Positions 16,411 through 24,692 of a stretch of 64,000 nucleotides of DNA are shown piece by piece (the first letter of the stretch is position 1; the number at the start of each line of letters is the position of its first letter). Source of the DNA: Peptoniphilus_A harei_B (lineage in GTDB: Bacteria; Bacillota; Clostridia; Tissierellales; Peptoniphilaceae); assembly GCA_032560695.1 (NCBI GenBank), contig JAWGHR010000002.1, positions 1 through 64,000 on the forward strand, in the 5' to 3' direction. The notes under the pieces are model-generated. The model searched no databases, was not told where the DNA came from, and saw only the letters and a program-made list of their open reading frames with translations. A program made the translations under genes and the position numbers.

Positions 16411-17303
16411 TTTAACTCCTTTACTATTTCGCTTAAATCATCGTCTTTTAATGCCCAGTCATAGGCATCTGAATTTATTTCTATAGCCTTAATAATTTCT
16501 TCTTTTGCCAGGTCATCTCTCCCAAGCAAGTGGAAGGAGCAGGCTTTATTATAATGGAGATTCACAGACTTAGGAAAATCTATAAGTCCCCTGTTTAATA
16601 TATCAATAGCAGCTTCATAATCCTTTTCTTCAATATAAATTGCAGACATGTTTAAAAATAAAAAGGGATCTTCAAATTTGCCAATGGCATCATAATAATA
16701 TTTAAGTGCCTGCTTGTTGTCGCCCTTCTTCTTACAAAGTACACCCATATTATATAGGGCTCTACCATAATCTTCTTTAATATATAATGATTTTTTTACA
16801 TAATTTTCTGCAAGTTCATTTTCATTTAGGACTTCATAGATAGATCCCAGGTCGTTGTAGGCCACAAAATCAAATTCATCCAAGTCAATAACTTTTTTGA
16901 ATTCCTCTATGGCAAGCTTACTCTCTCCAAGTTTGTCATAGGCATGAGCTAGATAATAGTGAGCTCTGTCATAGGTATGGTCTAGGTCAATGGCTCTTTT
17001 ATAATTTTCTATAGAGTAGTTTGTGTCTCCACCCTCAAAGTCATTAGTAATGGCAAGTCCATAATAGGCTCCGGGCATTTCCTTTAAAGCTAAGATCTTT
17101 TCAAAATAAATTCCTGCTTCTTCATAAGCTTCTTTCTTTAAATAAATATCAGCTAACTCAAAGTAAACTGAAATTTTTTCATCTATGTCTTTCTCTGATG
17201 TAAAGTTAAGAGACTTAATTAAAAGATCTTCAGCCTTATCATAGTCGCCATCTATTAAAAAGTCTTCTGCTAAAATTAAATAGTTTTTAAATTTTAAGTC
17301 CAT
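16407..17303 (-). CDS. TPR-repeat protein
   Basis: 298 residues made of tandem tetratricopeptide repeats of about 34 residues. At least seven are visible, with the usual pattern, for example AHYYLAHAYDKLGESKLAIEEFKKVIDLD, AYNDLGSIYEVLNENELAENYVKKSL and ALYNMGVLCKKKGDNKQALKYYYDAI. There is no signal peptide or catalytic domain, so it is a cytosolic scaffold; partners are unknown. It is the first gene of the TPR-map-MATE-cyclophilin-tdk unit. A TATAAT box at 17327-17332 lies 24 bases upstream, and the ribosome site is GAGG. Its start overlaps no other gene. Confidence 0.88.
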   Translation of the reverse strand: MDLKFKNYLILAEDFLIDGDYDKAEDLLIKSLNFTSEKDIDEKISVYFELADIYLKKEAYEEAGIYFEKILALKEMPGAYYGLAITNDFEGGDTNYSIENYKRAIDLDHTYDRAHYYLAHAYDKLGESKLAIEEFKKVIDLDEFDFVAYNDLGSIYEVLNENELAENYVKKSLYIKEDYGRALYNMGVLCKKKGDNKQALKYYYDAIGKFEDPFLFLNMSAIYIEEKDYEAAIDILNRGLIDFPKSVNLHYNKACSFHLLGRDDLAKEEIIKAIEINSDAYDWALKDDDLSEIVKELK

Positions 17304-17326
17304 TAAAAAACCTCAATTCCTATTCT

Positions 17327-17332
17327 ATTATA
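17327..17332 (-). promoter_or_regulatory. -10 box for the TPR-map-MATE-cyclophilin-tdk operon
   Basis: A TATAAT on the minus strand lies 24 bases from the TPR start codon, in the 100-base divergent intergenic region. The -35 region is weak (TGTGAA at about 17 bp). Confidence 0.5.
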
Positions 17333-17358
17333 TAGTATTTTTTTCAATTTCACAGACA

Positions 17359-17387
17359 TAGAAATAATTTTTAATTAAATATATAAT
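17359..17387 (+). promoter_or_regulatory. Promoter of the radical SAM gene
   Basis: TAGAAA at 17359-17364 and a perfect TATAAT at 17382-17387 are separated by 17 bp. The -10 box overlaps the in-frame ATG at 17386, so that ATG cannot be the start. Transcription should begin near 17394, directly at the GGTGAT ribosome site of the GTG start at 17404. Confidence 0.6.
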
Positions 17388-17403
17388 GAATGTGGTGATA
17401 AAT

Positions 17404-18369
17404 GTGAGAAGATTTCTATCCTTTAATGATTTTTTTAAGGAATACTTTGGTGGTAAGACTGTCAAGCTTTCTCTTGATGGAGGATTTTCATGTCCCAATA
17501 GAGATGGTTCTCTTTCAAAAACTGGTTGCATCTTCTGTTCTGACGAAGGCAGTGGAGAATTTGCTGGTTCAAAGTCCTTAGGTATTGGCGATCAAATAAA
17601 GTCTCAAAAGGAATTTTTAAAAAACAAATGGAAAGCAGAGAACTACATAGCCTACTTTCAAAATTTTACAAACACCTATGGGGTTTTAGATGATTTGAAG
17701 AGAATTTATGACCAAGTGGCAGCCCGTGACGATATAAGAGGTATCTCTATTGCAACTAGGTGTGATTGCCTTGATGATGAAAAAATCCAGTATTTAAAAG
17801 AAATCTCTAAGAAGAAAACTCTGTGGCTTGAACTTGGAATGCAAACAGTTAATGAGGATACAATTAAGCTAATCAACCGTGGCTACTCCCACAAGCGTTT
17901 TGATGAAACTATAAATAAATTAAAGGATGCTAATATTTTATTTTTAATTCATGCTATCTTTGGACTTCCCTATGAAGATCAAAGTAACTTTGACAATACA
18001 ATAAAATATATAAAAGATCTAGTTCCTTTTGGGGTAAAGTTTCACAATTTATACATCTTGAAGGATTCCCCTATATATGAACTTTACAAAAATAAAAGTT
18101 TTAAAATTCTTACAAGAGATGAATATGTTGAACTTATTCTTAGAGCCTTAGATAGAATAGACGAGAAAACTATAGTCCATAGGATAACTGGTGACCCACC
18201 AAAGTTAAAACTTTATGAACCTAGTTGGTGTGCTGACAAGCTTTCCGTGATTTCTGAAATTGACAAGTCTTTAAAGGAAAATAATAGAAAAATAATTTCT
18301 CAAGATGAGATTGTAAAAATTGCAAATTATTGGAAGGAGAAAGATAGGGCTTTTATCCAGCCTTCTTAA
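17404..18369 (+). CDS. Radical SAM protein, TIGR01212/YtqA family
   Basis: About 321 residues. The Fe-S cysteines are in CPNRDGSLSKTGCIFC (C-x11-C-x2-C). This atypical spacing, together with KLSLDGGFSCPNRDG, EYFGGKTVK, LWLELGMQTVNEDT, GYSHKRFDETI, HAIFGLPYEDQ and HRITGDPPK, marks the YtqA family. In several bacteria relatives are linked to tRNA or small-molecule methylthio/methyl chemistry, but the reaction here is not established. The GTG start at 17404 is used because the ATG at 17386 sits inside the -10 box. It is followed by the ATP-grasp gene on the same strand. Confidence 0.88.
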   Translation: MRRFLSFNDFFKEYFGGKTVKLSLDGGFSCPNRDGSLSKTGCIFCSDEGSGEFAGSKSLGIGDQIKSQKEFLKNKWKAENYIAYFQNFTNTYGVLDDLKRIYDQVAARDDIRGISIATRCDCLDDEKIQYLKEISKKKTLWLELGMQTVNEDTIKLINRGYSHKRFDETINKLKDANILFLIHAIFGLPYEDQSNFDNTIKYIKDLVPFGVKFHNLYILKDSPIYELYKNKSFKILTRDEYVELILRALDRIDEKTIVHRITGDPPKLKLYEPSWCADKLSVISEIDKSLKENNRKIISQDEIVKIANYWKEKDRAFIQPS

Positions 18370-18441
18370 ATTTTCCCTCTCACTAGTGTATAATGTATAA
18401 AGATATAATGACTAAATAAATTTATGGATAAAAGGAGAAAC

Positions 18442-19680
18442 ATGAAAAATATTTCTAGAGATATAATAAAAAAATATAATGTTAAGTTTGTAATTCTTGG
18501 TTCCGATGAAAATGCTTATGGGATTGCCCGTATTTTAAATGACAACTACGGCTTAATCTCTACAGTTTTTTGTCAAAAAGCCCTTCCTGCTACAGACAAT
18601 TCGAAAATCCTTGATAGGAAGATTATAGAAAATTTTTCTGACAATGAGATTTTTGTAAGTGAAATGATAAAATTTGCTGAAGCAAATAAGGATGCCAGCC
18701 TAATTACCATTCCTTGTGGAGATGAATACTCTAAATTACTTTCTAACAACAAAGAAAAAATAAAGGATTATTACAAGTTCAACACTCCATCTACTGACTT
18801 AAATGACAGGCTGGAAAATAAAATTGATTTTTATAATTCCTGCGAAGAACTTGGCATTCCCTATCCTAAATTTGCAATAATAAATTCTTCTAAGGAAATA
18901 GAAGACCTTGACCTACAGTTCCCACTTATACTTAAGCCTAATGACTCTATCTCCTATGTAAAATTATCTTTTCCAAACAAGTACAAGGTCTATACAATTT
19001 ATGACTATGAAGAACTTGAGTCAGTTGTAAAAACTATTTACGATGACAACCACTATGAAGGTACCATGCTTGTCCAAGAATTTATTCCTGGCCCTGCATC
19101 AAACCAAGCTTCCTTTAACGTCTACTGTGACAAGAATGGAAAAGTTAGGATGATGGTCTATGGACAAATTCTTCTTGCAGATCCACTTCCACTTAGGATT
19201 GGAAATAACGACGCAATTTACACAAGATATATGCCAGAACTTTATAAGTTCTATAAGGAAAAGTTAGAGTCAATTCACTACACTGGTTATTCAAACATTG
19301 ATTTAAAATACGATCCACGTGACAATACCTTTAAGGCCTTTGAAATGAATCTAAGACTTCCACAAAGTCACTACTTCATGGCTGCTGGTGGCGTAAATGT
19401 CCTTGATTTTTACATTCGTGACCTCTTAGACCTTGGCTTTGAAGAAGAAGTTTACTACCACAAGGAAACTTCAAAAATTTGGATGAATGCCCATCCAAAA
19501 CTTTTAAAAGAATACACAAATGAAAAGTACCACAAGACAATTGACGAGCTTTTAAGAAATGGTTACGAGTTTACAATTAATAACAAGAAAGACTTCAGCA
19601 TCAGCAGAAAGATAACATATCTAAAGAGAAAGTACGGCTCAATAAAACACTACAAGATGTATTACAAGTTAGAAAAATAA
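18442..19680 (+). CDS. ATP-grasp carboxylate-amine ligase (possible D-amino acid cross-bridge ligase)
   Basis: 412 residues, cytosolic. The N-terminal Rossmann-like part (VKFVILGSDENAYGIARIL) is followed by an ATP-grasp fold with FPLILKPNDS, GTMLVQEFIPGPASNQ, GYSNIDLKYDPRDNT and the metal-binding FEMNLRLPQSHY. The family joins a carboxylate to an amine through an acyl-phosphate. The overall layout recalls the D-aspartate ligases that load the peptidoglycan stem Lys, which would suit an anaerobic coccus with a D-Asp or D-Glu cross-bridge, but that is inference. The ATG at 18442 is chosen for its AAAGGAG site. TATAAT boxes at 18389 and 18404 are candidate promoters. The tail (KRKYGSIKHYKMYYK) is strongly basic. 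Confidence 0.8.
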   Translation: MKNISRDIIKKYNVKFVILGSDENAYGIARILNDNYGLISTVFCQKALPATDNSKILDRKIIENFSDNEIFVSEMIKFAEANKDASLITIPCGDEYSKLLSNNKEKIKDYYKFNTPSTDLNDRLENKIDFYNSCEELGIPYPKFAIINSSKEIEDLDLQFPLILKPNDSISYVKLSFPNKYKVYTIYDYEELESVVKTIYDDNHYEGTMLVQEFIPGPASNQASFNVYCDKNGKVRMMVYGQILLADPLPLRIGNNDAIYTRYMPELYKFYKEKLESIHYTGYSNIDLKYDPRDNTFKAFEMNLRLPQSHYFMAAGGVNVLDFYIRDLLDLGFEEEVYYHKETSKIWMNAHPKLLKEYTNEKYHKTIDELLRNGYEFTINNKKDFSISRKITYLKRKYGSIKHYKMYYKLEK

Positions 19681-19686
19681 AAAATT

Positions 19687-19715
19687 GCCAGCTTCTTTTA
19701 GGAGAGCTGGTTTTT
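19687..19715 (+). terminator. Terminator after the ATP-grasp gene
   Basis: A stem CCAGCT (19688-19693) / AGCTGG (19705-19710) with an 11-base loop is followed by TTTTTC. It lies 7 bases past the stop codon. The remaining ~100 bases up to the next terminator are AT-rich with nothing recognisable. Confidence 0.8.
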
Positions 19716-19819
19716 CTTTGCAGTAAATTCTATGTAATTAATTATTAAATTCTATTTTAATTTAATTTCTAATTTTGTATTAGTTTATATTCGCAAATTA
19801 AAAATCTTAAAAATACAAA

Positions 19820-19848
19820 AAACCCAGGCTTTTTTTAAGCTTGGGTTT
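19820..19848 (-). terminator. Terminator of the rlmN-to-thiN operon
   Basis: A 12-bp stem (AAACCCAGGCTT / AAGCTTGGGTTT with one wobble pair) and loop of five A/T bases is followed on the minus strand by TTTTTTGTATTTTT. It sits directly after the thiN stop. Confidence 0.88.
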
Positions 19849-19852
19849 CTAT

Positions 19853-20488
19853 TTAATCTCTTGACTGAATGATAAAGGCTGAGCCCTGATTAATTTTTAT
19901 AGTGGCAGTATCTCCCACCATTTCATTGCTAACTCCCCTGCTAGGATTTTCTGAATTAATTTCAAGGTCCTCTACTTCATAATAGAGTCCCTTAGTTGTA
20001 AAGTTCATCCTATCTCCAGCATTTATTAAAGAAAAATATTTTTTATTGGTTCTCACAAAGTCATAGGAACCTTCTTCTACATAAATAACTTCATTGTAGT
20101 CATCTTCTATTTTTACTCTTATTCCCTTTTTATATAATTTTTTAAGGTTCAGTAGATTGGCAAGCTCGTGATCAAGTCTTGTCCCTAAAGCTCCAAGAAT
20201 TGCAATATCCTTATAGCCCTCATCAACTAAGTAAGATAGGGCAAGCTCTGTGTCAGTGAAGTCTTTTTTGGCTGGAAATTTTTTTACTTCTATCTTGTGT
20301 TCTTTGATATAGGCTAAAGCTTCCCCTCCAATAGAATCAAGATCTCCCAAGAGTATGTCAGCTCCTAGGTCATACTTCATTAGAAGCCTTGCACCACCAT
20401 CTGCTACAATTATAAACCTGTCTAGATACTTTTCTATTAATTCTTTAGAAACTTGTCTGCCGCCAGAAATTAAAAGAGCTTTTTTCAT
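19853..20488 (-). CDS. thiN: Thiamine pyrophosphokinase
   Basis: Transfers pyrophosphate from ATP to thiamine to give the cofactor TPP. 211 residues, standard length. It shows ADGGARLL near residue 33, LLGDLDSIGG near 51-60, FPAKKDFTDTELAL and ILGALGTRLDHELANL in the catalytic domain, then a C-terminal beta-rich thiamine-binding domain (SLINAGDRMNFTTKGLYYEVED... NEMVGDTATI). It overlaps rpe by 4 bases and is the last gene of the prkC operon, the same order as in Bacillus. Confidence 0.95.
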   Translation of the reverse strand: MKKALLISGGRQVSKELIEKYLDRFIIVADGGARLLMKYDLGADILLGDLDSIGGEALAYIKEHKIEVKKFPAKKDFTDTELALSYLVDEGYKDIAILGALGTRLDHELANLLNLKKLYKKGIRVKIEDDYNEVIYVEEGSYDFVRTNKKYFSLINAGDRMNFTTKGLYYEVEDLEINSENPSRGVSNEMVGDTATIKINQGSAFIIQSRD

Positions 20489-21129
20489 AAGAGTTCCTTA
20501 AAAGCTTTTATATTTTCCCTAGTTTTATCTTTTTGAAAAATTGCAGAGCCAGCAACAAGTATGTCAGCTCCAGCATCTAGAACTTCTTTAGCGTTGTCTA
20601 GCTTAACACCACCGTCAACTTCAATTAGTGTTTTGAGATTTCTTTCTTCAATCATCTTCTTAACTTCCGAAATTTTTCTAAGAGCAGATGGAATGAATTT
20701 TTGTCCTCCAAAGCCTGGGTTCACGCTCATGATTAAAACTAAATCAAGCTTGTCTAAAGTATAGTCTAAGACTTCGAGACCATCTGATGGATTTAGTGCA
20801 AGACCTGCTTTCATCCCATGAGACTTAATAAGTGAAAGAGTCCTATCAAGGTGCTTTGTTGTGCTTGGATGAATAGTTATAATGTCAGAGCCTGCGTTTT
20901 TAAAATCCTCAATAAAATTTTCTGGCCTTTCAATCATTAGGTGGGTGTCAAAGGGAATATCTGTTAAAGGTCTCAAGGATTTTACAATACCAGGACCATA
21001 GGAAATATTTGGCACGTAATTGCCATCCATGATATCAAGATGAAGAAAGTCAACTTTTTCTTCATTGAGTATCTTTATTTCTTTTTCTAAATTTGTAAAA
21101 TCTGCTGAGAGTAGTGATGGTGAAATCAT
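20485..21129 (-). CDS. rpe: Ribulose-phosphate 3-epimerase
   Basis: Interconverts ribulose 5-phosphate and xylulose 5-phosphate in the pentose phosphate pathway. 214 residues, a TIM barrel. Motifs are ISPSLLSADF, FLHLDIMDGNYVPNISYG with the metal-binding His/Asp, PFDTHLMIERPE, SVNPGFGGQKFIP and the phosphate/catalytic-Asp strand LIEVDGGV. The start has AAAGGAG 8 bases upstream. It overlaps thiN by 4 bases and rsgA by one. Confidence 0.97.
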   Translation of the reverse strand: MISPSLLSADFTNLEKEIKILNEEKVDFLHLDIMDGNYVPNISYGPGIVKSLRPLTDIPFDTHLMIERPENFIEDFKNAGSDIITIHPSTTKHLDRTLSLIKSHGMKAGLALNPSDGLEVLDYTLDKLDLVLIMSVNPGFGGQKFIPSALRKISEVKKMIEERNLKTLIEVDGGVKLDNAKEVLDAGADILVAGSAIFQKDKTRENIKAFKELL

Positions 21130-21980
21130 TAATATTCTCCTTTGCTTTTTAATTCTTCATAAATGTATAAGTAGTTTTCGTATCTTTCTTTTTCAATTTT
21201 TCCAGCTTCAAGAGCTTCCTTAACTCCACACTGTGGTTCTCTTATGTGGTTACAGTTGTTAAACTTGCAAGATGAATATTTTGCAAATTCTCTAAAATAA
21301 TTTTTCAATTCATCGCTATTAATATTTAAGTTTAAGGAAGAGAAGCCTGGTGTGTCAAAAATATAAATGTCATCCTTAAATAGGATTTCTGTGTGTCTTG
21401 TTGTGTGCTTACCTCGTCTCGTCTTGTCAGAAACTTTTCCAACTTCAACATCTTTGTCCAATATCCTAGAAGTAATAGTTGACTTGCCAGCACCACTAAC
21501 TCCACATAGGGCAACAGTCTTTTCTCTTATATAATCTCTTAAGTCCTCTATAGAATCGTCCTTATCAGAAATCATAAAAGTTTTAAATCCAGAGTTTTCA
21601 TAAAGCTTTGCTAGTTTTTCACTTTCTTCCCTATCTAGATCACATTTATTTATAACGATGGCGACAGCGATGTCTTGGTCTTCTGCCTGGATAATAGTCT
21701 TGTCTATTGTCATTAAATTATATTTTGGATCCATAACAGGAACCACAACTAAAGCCATGTCAACATTGGCTACCTTTGGTCTTGTGAGCATATTTTTTCT
21801 GGGATATACTTTTTCAATATATCCCAGAGTCTTTTCTTCAAACTTAAATTCTACATTGTCACCAACTATAGGATCTACCTTGGAATGTCTAAAATTTCCT
21901 CTCGCTCTTGTTTCATAAACTTGTCCCTCAGCAAGAATGTAGTAGAAGCCACCAGTTAGTTTTATTATTTTTCCAATCAT
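21129..21980 (-). CDS. rsgA: Ribosome small-subunit-dependent GTPase A
   Basis: A circularly permuted GTPase that helps finish the 30S subunit. 283 residues. An N-terminal OB fold (GFYYILAEGQVYETRARGNFR) is followed by G motifs in permuted order: G4 INKCD before G1 GVSGAGKST and G3 DTPGFSS. The C-terminal zinc site is CKFNNCNHIREPQC. The start codon overlaps the kinase stop, so translation is coupled to PrkC. RsgA is a reported target of PrkC-type kinases in other Firmicutes, which suits this arrangement. Confidence 0.96.
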   Translation of the reverse strand: MIGKIIKLTGGFYYILAEGQVYETRARGNFRHSKVDPIVGDNVEFKFEEKTLGYIEKVYPRKNMLTRPKVANVDMALVVVPVMDPKYNLMTIDKTIIQAEDQDIAVAIVINKCDLDREESEKLAKLYENSGFKTFMISDKDDSIEDLRDYIREKTVALCGVSGAGKSTITSRILDKDVEVGKVSDKTRRGKHTTRHTEILFKDDIYIFDTPGFSSLNLNINSDELKNYFREFAKYSSCKFNNCNHIREPQCGVKEALEAGKIEKERYENYLYIYEELKSKGEY

Positions 21981-23968
21981 TATTTTATCTTCTCAGTTTT
22001 TACAAGGTTGCCATCAACATAAATGTTGTATTCACCAGGTCCAATAAGTTCAACACTAGCAACATCTCCTGCTTCGATATTGTAGTTCCAAACAGTTTGA
22101 GGTCCAATTTTATTTCCATTGACATCTCTTACTCTTTCTGCTGAAACCTTGTGACTCTCACCATCGTCAGGTACCTTAACCTTTATATGGTTTACCTTGT
22201 TAAAATTGTCTTCATTGTTGTTTCCTTCAGTGTTGTTCTCTTCTTCTATGTCCTCTTCTTCAAGTTTTGGTCCCTTGGAAATATAAAGTGTAACAGTAGA
22301 ACCCTTTTCTACACTGGTTTTAGCCTTTGGATCCATGTCATAAACTTGACCTTCAGAAACCTTGTTACTATTTCCATTTTCTATAACAACAGTGAGCCCA
22401 AAACTCTTTAATTGATTAACAACAACATCTTGGTCCATACCCTTGTAGTCACCTAGAACAACAGGAGTTTTATCAACGCCTTTAGAAACAATTAGTTTAA
22501 CAGCTGTTCCTCTCTTTACAAAGTAGCCTCCATCAGGATTTGAATAAATTACCTTGCCTTCTTCGACATATTCATTAAACTCTTCATCAACAGATCCAAG
22601 TTTTAGTGAATTTTCTTCAAGAAGCTTTTTAGCTTTTTCTTCTGATAAGCCCTTAAGCGGTGGTATTGCAACAGAATCTGGAAGTTCATTAATCTCAAGG
22701 GTAATTGTTGTTCCCTTCTCAACTGAAGTTCCTTCTTCTGGATTTTGTCCTAAAACAAGACCGTCAGGTTCCTTTTCATTTTCCACCGTATTTACATCCA
22801 AGACTAAGCCCTGAGCCTCTATAAGTTCTTTAGCCTCTTCTCTTGTCTTCCCAATGTAATTTTCAACAGCAATTTTTTCAACAACATCGCCTGACTTCAT
22901 TCCCTTTATTGCCTTTGGTACTACATATATTAAAAGAGCAATAATTACGATAGCTGAGAATATTCCAAGAAGGGCTGGTGCCACAGATTTTTTCTTTTTA
23001 ACAACCTTCTTTGCTTTATTAGGTCTTTTAGCATCCAGATTATTTGAATGATTCCTATTAGGTCTTCTGTTAATAGGAGGTGTGACAAAGGCAGTATTGT
23101 CATCTTCCTCGTAAACCCTATTTACTGAAAAAGTCCTTGCTCCCATAGTGTAATCTTTAATGTCTTTAATGAGTTCAAAGACGTCTTTATACCTGTGGTC
23201 CGGATCCTTTTCAGTCATCTTTAGGACTAGGGCATCAACTGATGGGTCAAGGCTTTTTATAAATTCAGAAGGCCTTGGCATCTGAGATTGCACTTGCATA
23301 AGGGCAACTGAAACTGGATTGTCTGCATCAAAAGGCAACCTTCCTGTTAACATTTCAAAGAGTACTATACCCAATGAATAAATGTCAGACCTGTTGTCTA
23401 CTTTTGCACCCCTCGCTTGTTCAGGTGAAAAATAGTGAACAGAACCCATAACAGCATTTGTCGCTGTAACAGTAGTGTTGTCAGCTACTCTGGCTATTCC
23501 AAAATCTGTAACTTTTATCCTGTCGTCTCTAGTCACCATAATATTTTGAGACTTTATGTCTCTATGGACTATGTGCTTGGAATGAGCAACCTTTAAAGCT
23601 TCAGCAATTTGTATGCAGTAATTTAAAGCCCTCTTTTCAGATAGTCTTCCCTCATCATTAATTAAGTCCTTAAGAGTTTTTCCATCAATGTATTCCATCA
23701 CAATGTAGTGGACTTCCTTATCCTGGATTTTTTCAGTCCCAACATCATAAATACTAACTATATTTGGATGAGAGATGCTTGCTGCTGCAAGGGACTCCCT
23801 CTTAAATTTTCTTATAAAGTTATTATCTTCGTTATATTCTAATTTTAGAACCTTAATGGCAACTATCCTATCAAGTTTGCTGTCATGAGCCTTAAAAACA
23901 TTGCCCATACCGCCAGTGCCAATTTTTTCTAATATTTCGTATCTATTACCTAAAATTTTATTAATCAT
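21980..23968 (-). CDS. prkC: PASTA-domain Ser/Thr protein kinase
   Basis: 662-residue membrane kinase that senses muropeptides or lipid II and phosphorylates wall and ribosome-related proteins. The N-terminal kinase has IGTGGMGNVFKA (glycine loop), AIKVLK (Lys), HRDIKSQN and DFGIAR. A Lys/Arg-rich juxtamembrane stretch precedes one membrane helix (about residues 332-354). Outside are three PASTA domains (starting near 365, 430 and 500) and a Glu/Asn-rich linker to a final beta-rich ~75-residue domain. The ATG at 23968 is chosen: AGGTGG lies 4 bases upstream, while the ATG at 23983 has no site. It follows the phosphatase gene by 7 bases. Confidence 0.96.
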   Translation of the reverse strand: MINKILGNRYEILEKIGTGGMGNVFKAHDSKLDRIVAIKVLKLEYNEDNNFIRKFKRESLAAASISHPNIVSIYDVGTEKIQDKEVHYIVMEYIDGKTLKDLINDEGRLSEKRALNYCIQIAEALKVAHSKHIVHRDIKSQNIMVTRDDRIKVTDFGIARVADNTTVTATNAVMGSVHYFSPEQARGAKVDNRSDIYSLGIVLFEMLTGRLPFDADNPVSVALMQVQSQMPRPSEFIKSLDPSVDALVLKMTEKDPDHRYKDVFELIKDIKDYTMGARTFSVNRVYEEDDNTAFVTPPINRRPNRNHSNNLDAKRPNKAKKVVKKKKSVAPALLGIFSAIVIIALLIYVVPKAIKGMKSGDVVEKIAVENYIGKTREEAKELIEAQGLVLDVNTVENEKEPDGLVLGQNPEEGTSVEKGTTITLEINELPDSVAIPPLKGLSEEKAKKLLEENSLKLGSVDEEFNEYVEEGKVIYSNPDGGYFVKRGTAVKLIVSKGVDKTPVVLGDYKGMDQDVVVNQLKSFGLTVVIENGNSNKVSEGQVYDMDPKAKTSVEKGSTVTLYISKGPKLEEEDIEEENNTEGNNNEDNFNKVNHIKVKVPDDGESHKVSAERVRDVNGNKIGPQTVWNYNIEAGDVASVELIGPGEYNIYVDGNLVKTEKIK

Positions 23969-23975
23969 TGCCCAC

Positions 23976-24692
23976 CTACTCATTAAATACTAAAATAAAT
24001 GTAATATTATCCATGCCACCATTTTTTAGGGCTAAGTCTAGAAGCATATCCCTAGCTTCTTCAGGGCTGTTTTCTTTTACAATCTTAAATATTTCCTCAT
24101 CAGGAACCATATTTGTAAGCCCGTCAGAACAAAATAAAAGTACATCCTTATCCTTAATGTTAAGAGTGTTAACTATAACCTCTATATCAGATGTGGTCCC
24201 CATAGCCTTAGTTAAGACATTTTTCTTGGGGTGATTTTTTGCTTCTTCTTCCGTAATTTCTCCAATTTCAATTAGATAATTTACAAAGGAATCATCTTGA
24301 GTTATTTGCTCCATCTCTTCATTTATCCTGTAGATCCTAGAATCTCCTATATTTGAATAAATAAGGACATCATCTAAGATAAGTCCACTTGATAAAGTAG
24401 TTCCCATTCCCCTGTAATCTTCATTTTCTTGGGAGCTTTCATAGATTTTTTTATTGGCATCTCGAATAGAAGAAGAGAGGATTTCTATTGCATCATCAAT
24501 GCTTGTCACTTCCCTTTCTCCTGCAAAGTCCTGTCCAATTATTTCAGTTGCCATCTTAGATGCTCTTTCACCTGCAAGATGACCTCCCATTCCATCAGCC
24601 AATACATATAAATTTTCTGATTCATTTACATAATATGAATCTTCATTGTTTTTCCTGTAGTTACCTACATTTGTTGCTGACACTACTTTCAT
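23976..24692 (-). CDS. stp: PP2C-family Ser/Thr protein phosphatase
   Basis: 238-residue metal-dependent phosphatase that reverses PrkC phosphorylation. Motifs I-XI are largely visible: NNEDSYY, LADGMGGHLAGE, GTTLSSGL, SNIGDSRIYRI, QDDSFV, NVLTKAMG, LLFCSDGLTNMV and NGGMDNITFI; the metal-binding Asp residues are intact. It starts with a GAGGTGA site. It sits directly between rlmN and prkC, the usual kinase-phosphatase pairing. Confidence 0.96.
   Translation of the reverse strand: MKVVSATNVGNYRKNNEDSYYVNESENLYVLADGMGGHLAGERASKMATEIIGQDFAGEREVTSIDDAIEILSSSIRDANKKIYESSQENEDYRGMGTTLSSGLILDDVLIYSNIGDSRIYRINEEMEQITQDDSFVNYLIEIGEITEEEAKNHPKKNVLTKAMGTTSDIEVIVNTLNIKDKDVLLFCSDGLTNMVPDEEIFKIVKENSPEEARDMLLDLALKNGGMDNITFILVFNE

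Noticed and set aside
17386..17403. ATG at 17386 as the radical SAM start
   Set aside because: It lies inside the TATAAT box and has no ribosome site; the GTG at 17404 has GGTGAT 4 bases upstream.
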